A stretch of 64,000 bases of DNA from assembly GCF_030814655.1 (NCBI RefSeq), contig NZ_JAUSVK010000001.1:2375501-2439500 (forward strand), written 5' to 3'. The DNA is from Labrys monachus (GTDB lineage Bacteria > Pseudomonadota > Alphaproteobacteria > Rhizobiales > Labraceae). Positions within the stretch are counted from its first letter, which is position 1. Every line of letters begins with the position of its first letter. This document shows, piece by piece, positions 27,262 to 36,897 of this stretch. The notes beneath the pieces are model-generated. The model made no database searches and was not told where the DNA came from. It saw nothing but the letters and a program-made list of their open reading frames with translations. Both the position numbers and the translations under genes were made by a program.

Positions 27262-28926
27262 ATGCAACTTAACCCGATGCACCTGAAGATCTCCACCCTG
27301 CTGGGCGGGCGCCTTTTCCGTATACCGGAATACCAACGCGCCTATGCTTGGGGAAAGCGACAGCGCGTCGATCTTTTCAACGACATCCTTGACGTGAAGC
27401 GATCCGGGCGGGAGCACTTCATGGCGACTCTCGTCACCCTAGCGAAAGACAACCGGCTGATCGGGGCGGATGAGTACCGGACCGTCGAGATCGTGGACGG
27501 TCAACAGCGTGTGACAACGATTGTCATTCTACTGAAAGCTATCGAGAAAAATTTAGACGAGCAGGATTCTAAGCAGGAGAAGATTCGAAGAGAAATTGCA
27601 GAATTGCTCGTTAAAGACGATGATTACTCTCTGATACTTCTGCAAACAAATCATGACAGCAGCAGTGTATTCGCAGATTATATAAGAAAAGGTGAGATAA
27701 ATTTTGCTGAAGCAAAAACAGCTGCAGACTTGAACGTAGTCGACGCGGCTCGGGAATGCGAGGCGTTCGTCCGAGAGTGGTCCAGGGACAAAACATTAAT
27801 TGATCTTGTTGCCACAATTCGTAATCAATTATCTGTCATATACCACGAGATCTCCGATGAGGCCACCGTCTATCGAGTTTTCGAGGTTCTCAATAGTAGG
27901 GGGTTGGATGTCAAATGGATTGACAAGTTAAAGAGTCAGTTAATGGCATTGCTCTTCGAGCATCTAGAAGGCGGGTCCCGGGCGGAAGCGGTTCGCGAGA
28001 TGCAGGTCATCTGGCAGGATATCTATCGCATTTTGGGCCTTAGGGGAGATTTGGGCGATGAGGCGCTTCGTTTCGCTGGGACCTTGGCGTTGTCGTCCCG
28101 TCCCAACCGCATCATCGGGCAGGAGGACGCGGCCACTGAACTAGCGAAAGTCGCCGGCACCAAGGCACAGACGATCGCCGCGGTCGGTTCGAGGCTGAAG
28201 GCAGTCGTGCAGGCCGTAAACACCCTCGATCAAAATGTAAGGTTGCGAGCTGTTACCAAGATTGCCCACGCGCGCTTCGTTGCTACGGCTATTCTTCTTC
28301 GAAAGTTCGAGCCGGATGTTGAGAGGCGGCTCCTAGGCACATGGGAGCGTGTCACATTCCGTATTTTCGGCCTGGGGGGTGCCGACACCCGCCATAAGGT
28401 GGGGGATTACGTCCGGCTAGGATATGTAATCGGCACCAATGGCATAGATTCGGAAGAAATAGACGCAAATATAACGGAGATTGGAAAAGAATACAAGATG
28501 GACGTTATCGATGATCCGAAATATTGGTTCAATTGTTATGACGGGTGGACCGAGGAGATTCGATATTTATTATTTAGATACGATGAATATTTGGCAGCGA
28601 GCGCAGGAATTTTGTTTAATTCGACGGAATGGAACAAGATCTGGGCTGATGACGCAGCGCGGTCGATCGAGCATATTAAGCCTCAGAGCAGTGGGGTAGC
28701 CTACGTGCACCACCTCGGAAATCTTACCATGCTTCCCCCGAAGGTGAACTCCATGCTTCAGGACAAGTCGCCCGATGTTAAGGCGGCGACTTATCGGAAT
28801 TGCGGCCTTATCGCAACCAGAGCGGTAGGCGAAGCAATTGAAATGGGAACAAAGTGGAACGAGGCTGCGGTTCGGGAACGAACCTCCCGGATTGAGGCCT
28901 TTGTGCGGAAAGAATGGGGGGACTAG
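27262..28926 (+). CDS. DUF262/DUF1524 protein, GmrSD-like candidate defence nuclease
   Basis: 554 residues. The N-terminal DUF262 (ParB/sulfiredoxin-like) domain shows RIPEYQRAYAW at 20-30 and the DGQQR motif at 79-83, used for NTP hydrolysis in the GmrS half of GmrSD. The C-terminal DUF1524 His-Me/HNH nuclease shows SIEHIKPQ (Glu470-His471) and HHLGNLTMLP. Both halves of a GmrSD-type system are thus in one chain. ATG 27262 has AGGAAGCACGAG before it. Codon use is AT-richer than the neighbours, no partner gene is adjacent, and an IS lies 31 bases downstream, all pointing to horizontal acquisition. A role in restricting modified phage DNA is inferred. Confidence 0.82.
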   Translation: MQLNPMHLKISTLLGGRLFRIPEYQRAYAWGKRQRVDLFNDILDVKRSGREHFMATLVTLAKDNRLIGADEYRTVEIVDGQQRVTTIVILLKAIEKNLDEQDSKQEKIRREIAELLVKDDDYSLILLQTNHDSSSVFADYIRKGEINFAEAKTAADLNVVDAARECEAFVREWSRDKTLIDLVATIRNQLSVIYHEISDEATVYRVFEVLNSRGLDVKWIDKLKSQLMALLFEHLEGGSRAEAVREMQVIWQDIYRILGLRGDLGDEALRFAGTLALSSRPNRIIGQEDAATELAKVAGTKAQTIAAVGSRLKAVVQAVNTLDQNVRLRAVTKIAHARFVATAILLRKFEPDVERRLLGTWERVTFRIFGLGGADTRHKVGDYVRLGYVIGTNGIDSEEIDANITEIGKEYKMDVIDDPKYWFNCYDGWTEEIRYLLFRYDEYLAASAGILFNSTEWNKIWADDAARSIEHIKPQSSGVAYVHHLGNLTMLPPKVNSMLQDKSPDVKAATYRNCGLIATRAVGEAIEMGTKWNEAAVRERTSRIEAFVRKEWGD

Positions 28927-29111
28927 GCCGGATCGCGATATACCCGAATCGGCCTAGCATTACAGTTGCGGTCTTCTTTTGAGGTGGGCTCGTTGAGCGT
29001 GAGCTTGATGAGCACGCCGCCAGCATGACCATGCGATAATGAGGGCGGGTTGAATACGGCGCTGCGCCAGTCGAGTGGCGATGCGGCGGATCTCCTGGAC
29101 GGACCAGCGGA

Positions 29112-30429
29112 TCAGGTGTGGGGGCGTTTGACGGTTCGCAATGGTGTTTTTGGGGGCGTCATGGCGTTGGCCTTGTGGCGGATGACCGCCAACATGACGA
29201 AGGCCAGCATGACGAGCGAGACGTGGCGATGCCAGCCGTGCCAGGAGCGGGTCTCGTTGTGGTCGAGACCGAGCTCGTTCTTGGCGGTCTCGAAGCTGTC
29301 CTCGATAGCCCGGCGGAAGCCTTCGATCCTGACGAGGGTCTCGATAGGGGTCCCGGCGGGGCACCAGGTCGAGAAGAAGGCAAGATCGCCATCGGCGATG
29401 GTGCGGCGGATCAGAAGGCCTCGCGTCCATTGTCCGGTCCTGGTCGCATCGTATTCGGCGGCATCGAGATCGGCCAAGGCCCAGTAGGCCCAGTCGTAGA
29501 GCCGGGCTCCCTCGGACTATCAGGAATTTCGTGTGCGGGGCTGGCGGTTCACTCTCAGGCGCTCATCGCCTTTGAGTAGCGTTCGCCGAACATGACGGCC
29601 ATTTGTGCCTTGGCCGCCGCCCATTCGCGCGGGGGCATTTTCCACTCCTTTTCGGAGCGGTTCAAGACCAGGAAGAGCAGCTTCAGCGCCGCCTCGTCAT
29701 GGGGAAAATGCCCCCTGGCCCGAACCGCCCGGCGCAGCTTCGAGTTCAAAGCCTCGATGGCATTGGCCGTGTAGAGGATGCGGCGCGCCGCAAGGCGTCT
29801 TCCAATTCGCCGACGCCATAAACGCTGTCGGCGGTGACCCAGGCGAACGGCACAGCCGCGCCAATCGTCCGCTCGATCATCGCCCGCGCCAATCGCGGCT
29901 TGGTCGAAAGGACGGTCTCGGCTGGAACATGGGCGGCGGCCAGGCGGTCTGCAACCTCCGTCCAGGCTTTGGGCAGGTAGAGAGCGCGGTCGATGAAGGC
30001 ATGCCCCTTATTCGAGACATAGACGCCGATCTGGCAGTTGGTGATCTTGCCTGCCGACCCGGTGTATTGGCGTGCCACGCCGCAGGATGCTTTGCCCTGC
30101 TTCAGGAAGCCGGTCTCATCGATCACCAGAACGGCATCGTCGGCCGCAAGATGCTCGACGGCATAGTCCCGCACGACACCGCGCAGCGCGTCGGCATCCC
30201 AATGCCCGCGTCCCAGAACGGCCTGCTGGCGCCAGGGCCCCGGGTCGCCCGCTGCCTCCGCTCGCATCCATCCGGTCTTGCGCCGCTCCTCACTGAGCAA
30301 ACCATCGAGGAACAACCCGGCGGACGCCGCCATGCGCTCTTGACGGAACAGAGGCCGCAACCGTGCCTTCGCCTCGCGCAGTCCAGACACCCACAGATCA
30401 AGCGTCGCTTCAATCGATGCACCCGCCAT
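29112..30429 (-). pseudogene. IS701-family transposase, interrupted
   Basis: The N-terminal part (from about 30429 down to ~29788) has the IS701 DDE segments VLVIDETGFLKQGKASCGVARQY and WVTADSVYGVGELEDALRR. The C-terminal part (from ~29513 down to 29112) resumes with ARLYDWAYWALADLDAAEYD and the catalytic-glutamate region FRRAIEDSFETAKNELGLDHNE. Between them about 275 bases of foreign DNA replace what I estimate to be some tens of residues. The two parts cannot make one protein. Confidence 0.88.
29514..29788 (-). pseudogene. IS256-family transposase C-terminal fragment inside the IS701 copy
   Basis: The minus strand encodes LYTANAIEALNSKLRRAVRARG, HFPHDEAALKLLFLVLNRSE and EWKMPPREWAAAKAQMAVMFGERY, the C-terminus of an IS256 (Mutator-type) transposase, stopping at 29555. 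The following bases to 29514 (GGACTATCAGGAATTTCGTGT) look like the terminal inverted repeat of such an element. Only this end is present; the rest of the element and part of the host IS701 gene are missing. Confidence 0.85.
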
Positions 30430-30655
30430 CCATGACCTCCGAATCATGGTGGCTCAGTGATTCAGAAGTCGCAAAAAAACGCAACTGTAATGCTAGGTGG
30501 TTCTGATCCAAGGTTCAAACAAGCCTACCGCGTCGGTTCGTTGGGCTTGGGCTGGAAATTCCCCATTCACGGCGCGCCCCACCCCACGGCGCCTCCGCGA
30601 TGGCTTCCGCCCCGCGGACATTGCGCCGCGGCCGGGGATGGGCCACATCGGCGCC

Positions 30656-33127
30656 ATGAGGATATTCGACCAGCCTTTGCCTATCGACGAGGTGCTTGCC
30701 GCCCTGACGCGCGCCCTGCGCGAGCGGCCCAACGCCGTTCTGGTCGCCCCGCCGGGCGCCGGCAAGACCACGCGCGTGCCGCTCGTGCTGATGGACGAGC
30801 CCTGGGCCGGCGCGGGCCGGATCATCGTTCTGGAGCCGCGCCGCCTCGCGGCACGCGCCGCGGCGGCGCGCATGGCCTCGACCCTGGGCGAGCCGGTCGG
30901 CGCCACGGTCGGCCTCAGGGTGCGGCTCGAATCGCGGATTTCGGCCCGCACGCGCATCGAGGTCGTCACCGAAGGCGTCTTCAGCCGCATGATCCTCGAC
31001 GATCCCTCGCTCGAAGGCATCGCCGCCGTGCTGTTCGACGAGTTCCACGAGCGCTCGCTCGATGCCGACCAGGGCCTCGCCTTCGCGCTGGACGCCCAGG
31101 CGGGCCTGCGCGAGGACCTTCGCATCCTGCCGATGTCGGCCACGCTGGACGGCGCCCGCGTGGCCGGCCTCCTCGGTTCGGCGCCCGTCATCGAGAGCGC
31201 CGGCCGCGCCTATCCGGTGACGACGCATTACGTCGGCCGCGATCCGCGCGGGCGCATCGAGGATGCCGTCTGCGATGCGGTGATGCGGGCGCTGCGCGCC
31301 GAGCGCGGCTCGCTGCTGGTGTTCCTGCCCGGGCAGGGCGAAATCCTGCGCGTCGCCCGCGTGCTGGCGGAGAAAGGGTGCGGCGGCGATGTCGACATCG
31401 CCCCGCTGTTCGGCGCCATGGAGGCGCGCGACCAGGACAAAGCGGTGTCGCCGGCGCCGGCGGGCCGGCGCAAGGTGGTGCTCGCCACGTCGATCGCCGA
31501 GACCAGCCTCACCATCGAGGGCGTGCGCGTCGTCGTCGATTCGGGCCTCGCCCGCGTGCCGCGCTACGAGCCCGACATCGGCCTGACGCGCCTGGAGACG
31601 GTGCGCGTCTCCCGGGCGGGCGCCGACCAGCGCCGCGGCCGCGCCGGCCGCACCGAGCCCGGCGTCTGCTACCGGCTGTGGGAGGAAGCGGCCACCGGCG
31701 CGCTCGAGCCCTTCGCCAGGCCCGAGATCCTGTCGGCGGACCTCAGCCCCCTGTTGCTCGACTGCGCCGCCTGGGGGGTGAGCGATCCCGCCAGGCTTTC
31801 CTGGCTCGACGCGCCGCCGAAGCCGGCCCTGATCGAGGCGCGCGCTTTGCTCGTCGGCATCGAGGCGCTGGACGGGGAGGGGCGGCTCACCGAGGCCGGG
31901 CGCCGCCTCTCGGCCCTCGCTCTGCCGCCGCGGCTCGCCCGCATGATCGTGGCGGCCGGCGAGGAGGCGCCGCTGGCGGCCGAGATCGCGGCCGTGCTGT
32001 CCGAGCGCGGGCTGGGCGGCGACGGCACCGATCTCGTCGAGCGGATCGAGCGGTTCCGCCGCGATCGCGGCGCGCGGGCGCAGGACATGCGCCGCCTGGC
32101 CCAGGGCTGGGCGCGGACCGTGACGCGGCAGGCGGGACGGGAGGCGCAGGGGGCCGGCGACCCGGCCCGCGCCGGCGCCGTCCTGGCCCTGGCCTTTCCC
32201 GACCGGGTGGCGGTGGCGCGCGGGCAGCCCGGCGCCTTCACCATGGAGAACGGCCGCGCCGCCCGTGTCGAGCCGCATGATCGCCTGGCCCGCGAGCCCT
32301 TCCTGGCGATCGCCGAGATCGCGGGCAGCGCCGGGGCGAGCCGCATCCTGCTCGCCGCGCCGCTCACGGCGCAGGAGGTCGAGGCGCTCCCCGGGGTCGG
32401 CGAGACGGTCTCGGTCGGTTTCGACGCGGCGACGGCCGGCCTGCGGGCGCGCAGCGTGAAGCGCTATCGCCGCCTCGTGCTCCAGGAAACGCCGGCGGCC
32501 CTGCCGCTCGACGGCGAGGCGGCCCGGCTGCTCGCGCGCGGCATCGCTCAGCTCGGCCTCGACCGGCTGCCCTGGACCAGGGCGCAGCGCCAACTGCGCG
32601 ACCGCGTCGCCTTCCTCCGGGCCAGCGGATCGCCCGGGTGGCCCGATTTGTCCGATGCCGCGCTGGCGGCGACCGCCGAGGACTGGCTGGCCGCGGCGAT
32701 CGAAGGCAGCAGGGGGCTCTCCTCCATCACCGCTGACCAGCTGGAGAGCGCCCTGGCCGGCCTGCTGCCCTGGAACGAGAGGCGCCGCCTCGACGCCGAG
32801 GCGCCCGCCTTCTTCGAGGCGCCGACCGGTTCGAACCTGGCGATCGACTACGAGGCCGAGGGCGGCCCGGCGATCCATGTCAGGGTCCAGGAACTGTTCG
32901 GCCTGTCCGTCCATCCCTCGATTGCCGGCGGCCGCGTGCCGTTGGCGATCCACCTCCTGTCGCCGGCCCATCGCCCGGTGCAGGTGACGAAGGACCTTCC
33001 CGGCTTCTGGAAGGGCTCCTACGCCGCTGTCCGCGCCGAGATGAAGGGGCGCTACCCCCGCCATCCCTGGCCGGAAGATCCGGCCGCGGCCGCACCGACC
33101 ACGCGGGCGAAGCCGCGGGGGACGTGA
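30656..33127 (+). CDS. hrpB: ATP-dependent helicase HrpB
   Basis: DExH-box helicase of 823 residues, the usual length of HrpB. Walker A APPGAGKTTR (GAGKT at 34-38), the DEFH box at 128-131 (FDEFHERSLDADQG), PMSATLDGARV, ATSIAETSLTIEGVRVVVDSGL and the arginine-finger motif QRRGRAGRTEPGVCYRL are all present, followed by the family's C-terminal domain (NLAIDYEAEGGPAIHVRVQELFG). Its role in bacteria is poorly defined; RNA helicase activity is assumed. The IS701 copy ends about 160 bases upstream and may affect its promoter. Confidence 0.93.
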   Translation: MRIFDQPLPIDEVLAALTRALRERPNAVLVAPPGAGKTTRVPLVLMDEPWAGAGRIIVLEPRRLAARAAAARMASTLGEPVGATVGLRVRLESRISARTRIEVVTEGVFSRMILDDPSLEGIAAVLFDEFHERSLDADQGLAFALDAQAGLREDLRILPMSATLDGARVAGLLGSAPVIESAGRAYPVTTHYVGRDPRGRIEDAVCDAVMRALRAERGSLLVFLPGQGEILRVARVLAEKGCGGDVDIAPLFGAMEARDQDKAVSPAPAGRRKVVLATSIAETSLTIEGVRVVVDSGLARVPRYEPDIGLTRLETVRVSRAGADQRRGRAGRTEPGVCYRLWEEAATGALEPFARPEILSADLSPLLLDCAAWGVSDPARLSWLDAPPKPALIEARALLVGIEALDGEGRLTEAGRRLSALALPPRLARMIVAAGEEAPLAAEIAAVLSERGLGGDGTDLVERIERFRRDRGARAQDMRRLAQGWARTVTRQAGREAQGAGDPARAGAVLALAFPDRVAVARGQPGAFTMENGRAARVEPHDRLAREPFLAIAEIAGSAGASRILLAAPLTAQEVEALPGVGETVSVGFDAATAGLRARSVKRYRRLVLQETPAALPLDGEAARLLARGIAQLGLDRLPWTRAQRQLRDRVAFLRASGSPGWPDLSDAALAATAEDWLAAAIEGSRGLSSITADQLESALAGLLPWNERRRLDAEAPAFFEAPTGSNLAIDYEAEGGPAIHVRVQELFGLSVHPSIAGGRVPLAIHLLSPAHRPVQVTKDLPGFWKGSYAAVRAEMKGRYPRHPWPEDPAAAAPTTRAKPRGT

Positions 33128-33464
33128 GATTCCGATGCAGGCGCGCCGCCTTCCGTCGGCGGATCGACCGGCGCCTGCGAGTCCTGATTGACTTCGCGGG
33201 CGGCTTCGCCCATAAGCACCCCGAATTTGGCGTCGCCCTCAGGGCCCGGACGCACCCAGGGCGAAGGCCGGGGCGCGGTTTTGGTGTTAGAGAGCCCGCC
33301 GAAGCATTTTCCAGAACCGAAGGCGCGCCGGCGGAACACCGCCGGACTTTCGATCGAGAAGATGCGCCAGGATAAAAGTGGGACTGCCTTCCGACCTGGG
33401 TCGCGAAGCGGTCCCGTCCCTTCAACTCTATCGGCATCCGGCCGCGACCGCGGAGAACGAAACC
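33128..33464. other. intergenic region upstream of rpmH
   Basis: About 337 bases with no convincing gene. It contains GC-rich inverted segments around 33230-33340, for example GGCGGAACACCGCC near 33330, and presumably the rpmH-rnpA-yidC promoter. No clear DnaA-box cluster was seen, so there is no support for an origin. Confidence 0.4.
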
Positions 33465-33599
33465 GTGAAACGTACCTATCAACCGTCCAAGCTTGTCCGC
33501 AAGCGCCGCCACGGCTTCCGCGCCCGCCTCGGGACCAAGGGGGGCCGCAAGGTCCTCGCCGCGCGCCGCGCACACGGCCGCAAGCGTCTTTCGGCTTGA
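33465..33599 (+). CDS. rpmH: 50S ribosomal protein L34
   Basis: 44 residues, exactly the family length: [20 protein letters not shown], then [22 protein letters not shown]. It binds 23S rRNA in the large subunit. Translation starts at GTG 33465 with GGAGAACG upstream. It is followed by rnpA and yidC, the widely conserved order. Confidence 0.97.
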   Translation: MKRTYQPSKLVRKRRHGFRARLGTKGGRKVLAARRAHGRKRLSA

Positions 33600-33633
33600 G
33601 ACGAGCGGGCGCCCCTTCGCCCGTGTTCTCTCG

Positions 33634-34023
33634 ATGCAGCGATTGCTCAAGCGCCAGGATTTCCTGTTCGTCCGCGACGGCCGCAAGGCGCATGCCGCGA
33701 CGCTCTCCTTGCAGGCCCGCCTGCGCAGCGACGATCGGCCCCACGCATCGGCCGGCGCGCGCGCCGGCTTCACCGTGACGAAGAAGTCCGGCTGCGCGGT
33801 GGAGCGGAACCGGATCCGGCGGCGTTTGCGCGAGGCGGTGCGGCTGTCTGGCGCTCTTTTGGCGCGCGACGGCTATGACTATGTGATCATCGGGCGGCGT
33901 CCCGCCCTCGACGCATCTTTTGCGACGATCGTGAATGAACTGGAGACGGCGTTCGGACGTGTGCATGCGGAGCGTTCGAGCCCCCGCCGCACGAGCCGCT
34001 CAGCCGACGAGGCTGCGCGATGA
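33634..34023 (+). CDS. rnpA: ribonuclease P protein component
   Basis: 129 residues. Protein subunit that helps the RNase P RNA bind and cleave precursor tRNA. The conserved basic helix KSGCAVERNRIRRRLREAVR and the hydrophobic core segment YDYVIIGRRPAL are visible. ATG 33634 (MQRLLKRQDFLFVRDG) matches the family N-terminus. The stop overlaps the yidC start (ATGA), so the two are coupled. The C-terminal extension after VHAERSSP is rich in Ser/Arg and variable. Confidence 0.93.
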   Translation: MQRLLKRQDFLFVRDGRKAHAATLSLQARLRSDDRPHASAGARAGFTVTKKSGCAVERNRIRRRLREAVRLSGALLARDGYDYVIIGRRPALDASFATIVNELETAFGRVHAERSSPRRTSRSADEAAR

Positions 34024-35894
34024 AGAAAGAAGACACCAAGAACGTCATGCTGGCGATCATCCTGACGCTGGTGGTCGTTGCTGCGTGGCAATACTTCATC
34101 GGTGCGCCGATGCAGCATCGCCAGCAATTGGAAGCCCAGCAGCATGCTGCCGAGCAGCAGGTCGCCCAGCAGCCCAAGCCGGCGCCCGCCGCCGAAGGCG
34201 GGACGAATGCCGCCCTGCAGGGCGGCGCCGGTGCGCCGCGGCAATTCGCCAGCCGCGCGGAAGCGGTGGCGGGCGGATCGCGCATCCGCATCGACTCGCC
34301 GCGCCTCGTCGGCTCGATCAGCCTGACCGGCGCGCGCATCGATGACCTCGCCCTCAAGGGCTACCAGGAGACGCTGGCGCCCGATTCGCCCAATGTCGTG
34401 CTGTTCTCGCCGCTCGGCACGCCGATCCGCCCCGCCAACCACCACGACATCGTCGAGAACGAAGGCCCCTATTTCGCCAGCTTCGGCTGGAAGGCGCAGG
34501 CCGGTTCCGCGGTGAAGGTCCCCGGCGACGACACGCAATGGACGGCGAAATCCTCCGATGCGCTGACGCCCGACAAGCCTCTCGAACTTGATTGGGACAA
34601 CGGCCAGGGCCTCGTCTTCCACCGCACCATCTCGATCGACGCCCCTGTCACCCAGGACAAGACGCCGACCGGCGGCTATATGTTCACGGTCCGCCAGAGC
34701 GTCGAGAACAAGACGTCCGCGCCGCTGCAGCTGACGCCCTATGCCTTCATCCGCCGCATGGGCACGCCGACCGTCGCCGGCTATTCGGTGCTGCATGAAG
34801 GCCTGATCGGCAATTTCGGCGGCTCGATCGTCGAGACCACCTACAAGAAGCTCACGGACGACAAGTCGCAGACCTGGGACGGCACCAAAGGCTGGCTCGG
34901 CTTCACCGACAAATATTGGGCGAGCGCCCTCATTCCCGACCAGGCCTCGACCTTCGACGGCCATTTCGTCACCGGCACCGTCGACGGCGTGGAGACCTAC
35001 GAGGCTGATTCGGAGAGCCCCGCCGTCACGGTCGCGCCCGGCGCCACCGCCTCGGCCAGCATCGGCCTGTTCTCAGGCGCCAAGGAAGTGGCGACGCTCT
35101 CCCATTACGAGGACGATCTGAAGATCGAGAAGATCTCCAACCTGATCGATTGGGGCTATCTGTTCTTCATCACCAAGCCGCTCTTCCGCCTGATCGATTT
35201 CCTCTACCATCTGCTCGGCAATTTCGGTCTCGCCATCCTGAGCGTCACCGTCATCCTCAAGCTCTGCTTCTTCCCCCTCGCCAATCGCTCCTACGAGTCG
35301 ATGTCGAAGATGAAGAAGGTGCAGCCGGAGGTCACCGCCCTGCGCGAGCGCTTCGCCGACGACAAGATGAAGCAGCAGCAGGCGATGATGGCGCTCTACA
35401 AGGAGAACAAGATCAACCCGCTGTCCGGCTGCCTGCCGATGCTCCTGCAGGTGCCGGTGTTCTTCGCGCTCTACAAGGTGCTGTTCGTCACCATCGAAAT
35501 GCGCCACCAGCCCTTCTTCGGCTGGATCCATGACCTTTCGGCCCCGGATCCGACCACGATCTTCAACCTCTTCGGCCTGATCCCCTGGACGCCGCCCGTC
35601 TTCCTCATGCTCGGCGTCTGGCCCATCCTGATGGGCATCACCATGTTCGTGCAGATGCAGCTCAACCCGGCGCCCCCCGATCCGGTGCAGGCCCAGCTCT
35701 TCCGGTTCATGCCGCTGGTGTTCACCTATATGCTTTCGGCCTTCCCGGCCGGCCTGGTGATCTATTATGCCTGGAACAATTCGCTTTCGATCCTCCAGCA
35801 AACCTTCATCATGAAGAAGAACGGGGTGAAGATCGAATTGTGGGACAATTTGAAGGGAATGTTCAGCCGCAAGGCCGCATCGACATCCAGTTGA
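34020..35894 (+). CDS. yidC: membrane protein insertase YidC
   Basis: 624 residues. Inserts and folds inner-membrane proteins alone or with SecYEG. An N-terminal membrane anchor (VMLAIILTLVVVAAWQYFIG) is followed by a Gln/Ala-rich linker, a large periplasmic beta domain, then the conserved OxaA core: DWGYLFFITKPLFRLIDFLY, NFGLAILSVTVILKLCFFPL with the catalytic-groove Lys region, MKKVQPEVTALRERFADDKMK and NPLSGCLPMLLQVPVFFALY. Start and stop overlap rnpA and engB respectively, so this is a tight operon. Confidence 0.96.
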   Translation: MKKEDTKNVMLAIILTLVVVAAWQYFIGAPMQHRQQLEAQQHAAEQQVAQQPKPAPAAEGGTNAALQGGAGAPRQFASRAEAVAGGSRIRIDSPRLVGSISLTGARIDDLALKGYQETLAPDSPNVVLFSPLGTPIRPANHHDIVENEGPYFASFGWKAQAGSAVKVPGDDTQWTAKSSDALTPDKPLELDWDNGQGLVFHRTISIDAPVTQDKTPTGGYMFTVRQSVENKTSAPLQLTPYAFIRRMGTPTVAGYSVLHEGLIGNFGGSIVETTYKKLTDDKSQTWDGTKGWLGFTDKYWASALIPDQASTFDGHFVTGTVDGVETYEADSESPAVTVAPGATASASIGLFSGAKEVATLSHYEDDLKIEKISNLIDWGYLFFITKPLFRLIDFLYHLLGNFGLAILSVTVILKLCFFPLANRSYESMSKMKKVQPEVTALRERFADDKMKQQQAMMALYKENKINPLSGCLPMLLQVPVFFALYKVLFVTIEMRHQPFFGWIHDLSAPDPTTIFNLFGLIPWTPPVFLMLGVWPILMGITMFVQMQLNPAPPDPVQAQLFRFMPLVFTYMLSAFPAGLVIYYAWNNSLSILQQTFIMKKNGVKIELWDNLKGMFSRKAASTSS

Positions 35895-36544
35895 TGGCCG
35901 AGCAGTCGGACTATGCCGAAGCCGGGCGCCTGCTGTTCGCCGGCGCCTGGGATTTCAGGTCCGCCGCCAACACGCTTGAGGCCCTGCCGCCGCCGGAGGG
36001 CATCGAGATCGCGCTGGCCGGGCGCTCGAATGTCGGCAAGTCGAGCCTGATCAACGCGCTGACGAACCGCAATGCGCTGGCCCGCACCTCCCACACGCCG
36101 GGCCGCACGCAGGAACTGATCTTCTTCACCGGCAAGACGCCCCTCACGCTCGTCGACATGCCCGGCTACGGCTATGCCGCGGTGAGCGACAAGAAGGTCA
36201 AGGCCTGGACGCGGCTGATCCACGACTACCTGCGCGGCCGGGTCAATCTGGCGCGGGTCTTCGTGCTGATCGATGCCCGCCACGGCCTGAAGACGACCGA
36301 CGATGCCGTGCTGAAGACGCTGGATCAGGCGGCGGTCGTCTACCAGATCGTGCTGACCAAGGCCGACGAGGTGAAGGCGGCCGAACTCGAACGCCGCGTC
36401 GCCGAGACGAAGGAGAAGATCTCCCGCCGGCCCGCCGCCTTTCCGGAACTGATCGTCACCTCGAGCCGCGAGGGTACCGGCATGGACGTGCTGCGGAGCA
36501 CCATCGCGCAGATCCTGGCCGAGCGGGGAGGGCTGAGCGTATGA
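35894..36544 (+). CDS. engB: ribosome biogenesis GTP-binding protein YihA/YsxC/EngB
   Basis: 216 residues, essential GTPase of large-subunit assembly. G1 GRSNVGKSS at 43-51, G2 threonine in RTSHTPGRTQ, G3 DMPGYGYA, G4 TKADEVK and a G5-like VTSSREGTG are all present. The start overlaps the yidC stop (TGATG) and the stop overlaps the DUF423 start by 4 bases. Confidence 0.94.
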   Translation: MAEQSDYAEAGRLLFAGAWDFRSAANTLEALPPPEGIEIALAGRSNVGKSSLINALTNRNALARTSHTPGRTQELIFFTGKTPLTLVDMPGYGYAAVSDKKVKAWTRLIHDYLRGRVNLARVFVLIDARHGLKTTDDAVLKTLDQAAVVYQIVLTKADEVKAAELERRVAETKEKISRRPAAFPELIVTSSREGTGMDVLRSTIAQILAERGGLSV

Positions 36545-36897
36545 CGGCCGACAAGGTTCTCGCGACTTTGGCCTGCCTGTTCGGGGCGGCCGGCATCGGG
36601 CTGATGGCGCTGGCGGCGCATGGCCGGTGGCCGAGCATCGACTATTCGGCGACGATGACGCTCGCCCATGCCCCGGTGCTTCTCGCCGTCGCCATCGCCC
36701 TGCGCTCGGGCCTGCTGCGGCCCCTGGTGGCGCGTCCGGCCGCTTTCGTGCTGGCGGCCGCCGTCGCCCTGTTTTCGGCCGACGTCACCCTCCACGCCAT
36801 CACGGGCGCGAGCCTCTTTCCGATGGCCGCCCCGATCGGCGGTACCGTCTCGATCGTCGCCTGGCTGATGCTGGCGGTGTCGGCCCTGATGGCCTGA
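36541..36897 (+). CDS. DUF423-type small membrane protein
   Basis: 118 residues, almost entirely hydrophobic, four predicted helices. The N-terminal FGAAGIGLMALAAHG with AAHG and the C-terminal ASLFPMAAPIGGTVSIVAWLML are typical of DUF423/YgdD-like proteins, whose function is unknown. Its start overlaps engB, suggesting co-transcription with the ribosome and membrane biogenesis genes. Confidence 0.75.
   Translation: MTADKVLATLACLFGAAGIGLMALAAHGRWPSIDYSATMTLAHAPVLLAVAIALRSGLLRPLVARPAAFVLAAAVALFSADVTLHAITGASLFPMAAPIGGTVSIVAWLMLAVSALMA

Larger units (their letters stand above)
28958..30492 (-). mobile_element. IS701-family insertion sequence, disrupted
   Basis: The ends are 13-bp perfect inverted repeats (CATTACAGTTGCG at 28958-28970, complement at 30480-30492), flanked by CTAG at 28954-28957 and 30493-30496, the 4-bp YTAR-type duplication expected for this family. 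It contains a transposase on the minus strand that is broken by an IS256-family fragment. It sits between the DUF262 gene and hrpB. It can no longer encode an intact transposase. Confidence 0.88.

Noticed and set aside
29050-29579. Plus-strand frames within the IS element
   Set aside because: They are antisense to the transposase fragments.
30515-33064. 849-residue minus-strand open frame opposite hrpB
   Set aside because: Same GC-driven shadow effect; the plus strand encodes an intact helicase.
33128-33464. Possible replication origin next to rpmH-rnpA
   Set aside because: No dnaA gene, DnaA-box cluster or AT-rich unwinding stretch was found. In this class the origin is usually not at rpmH.
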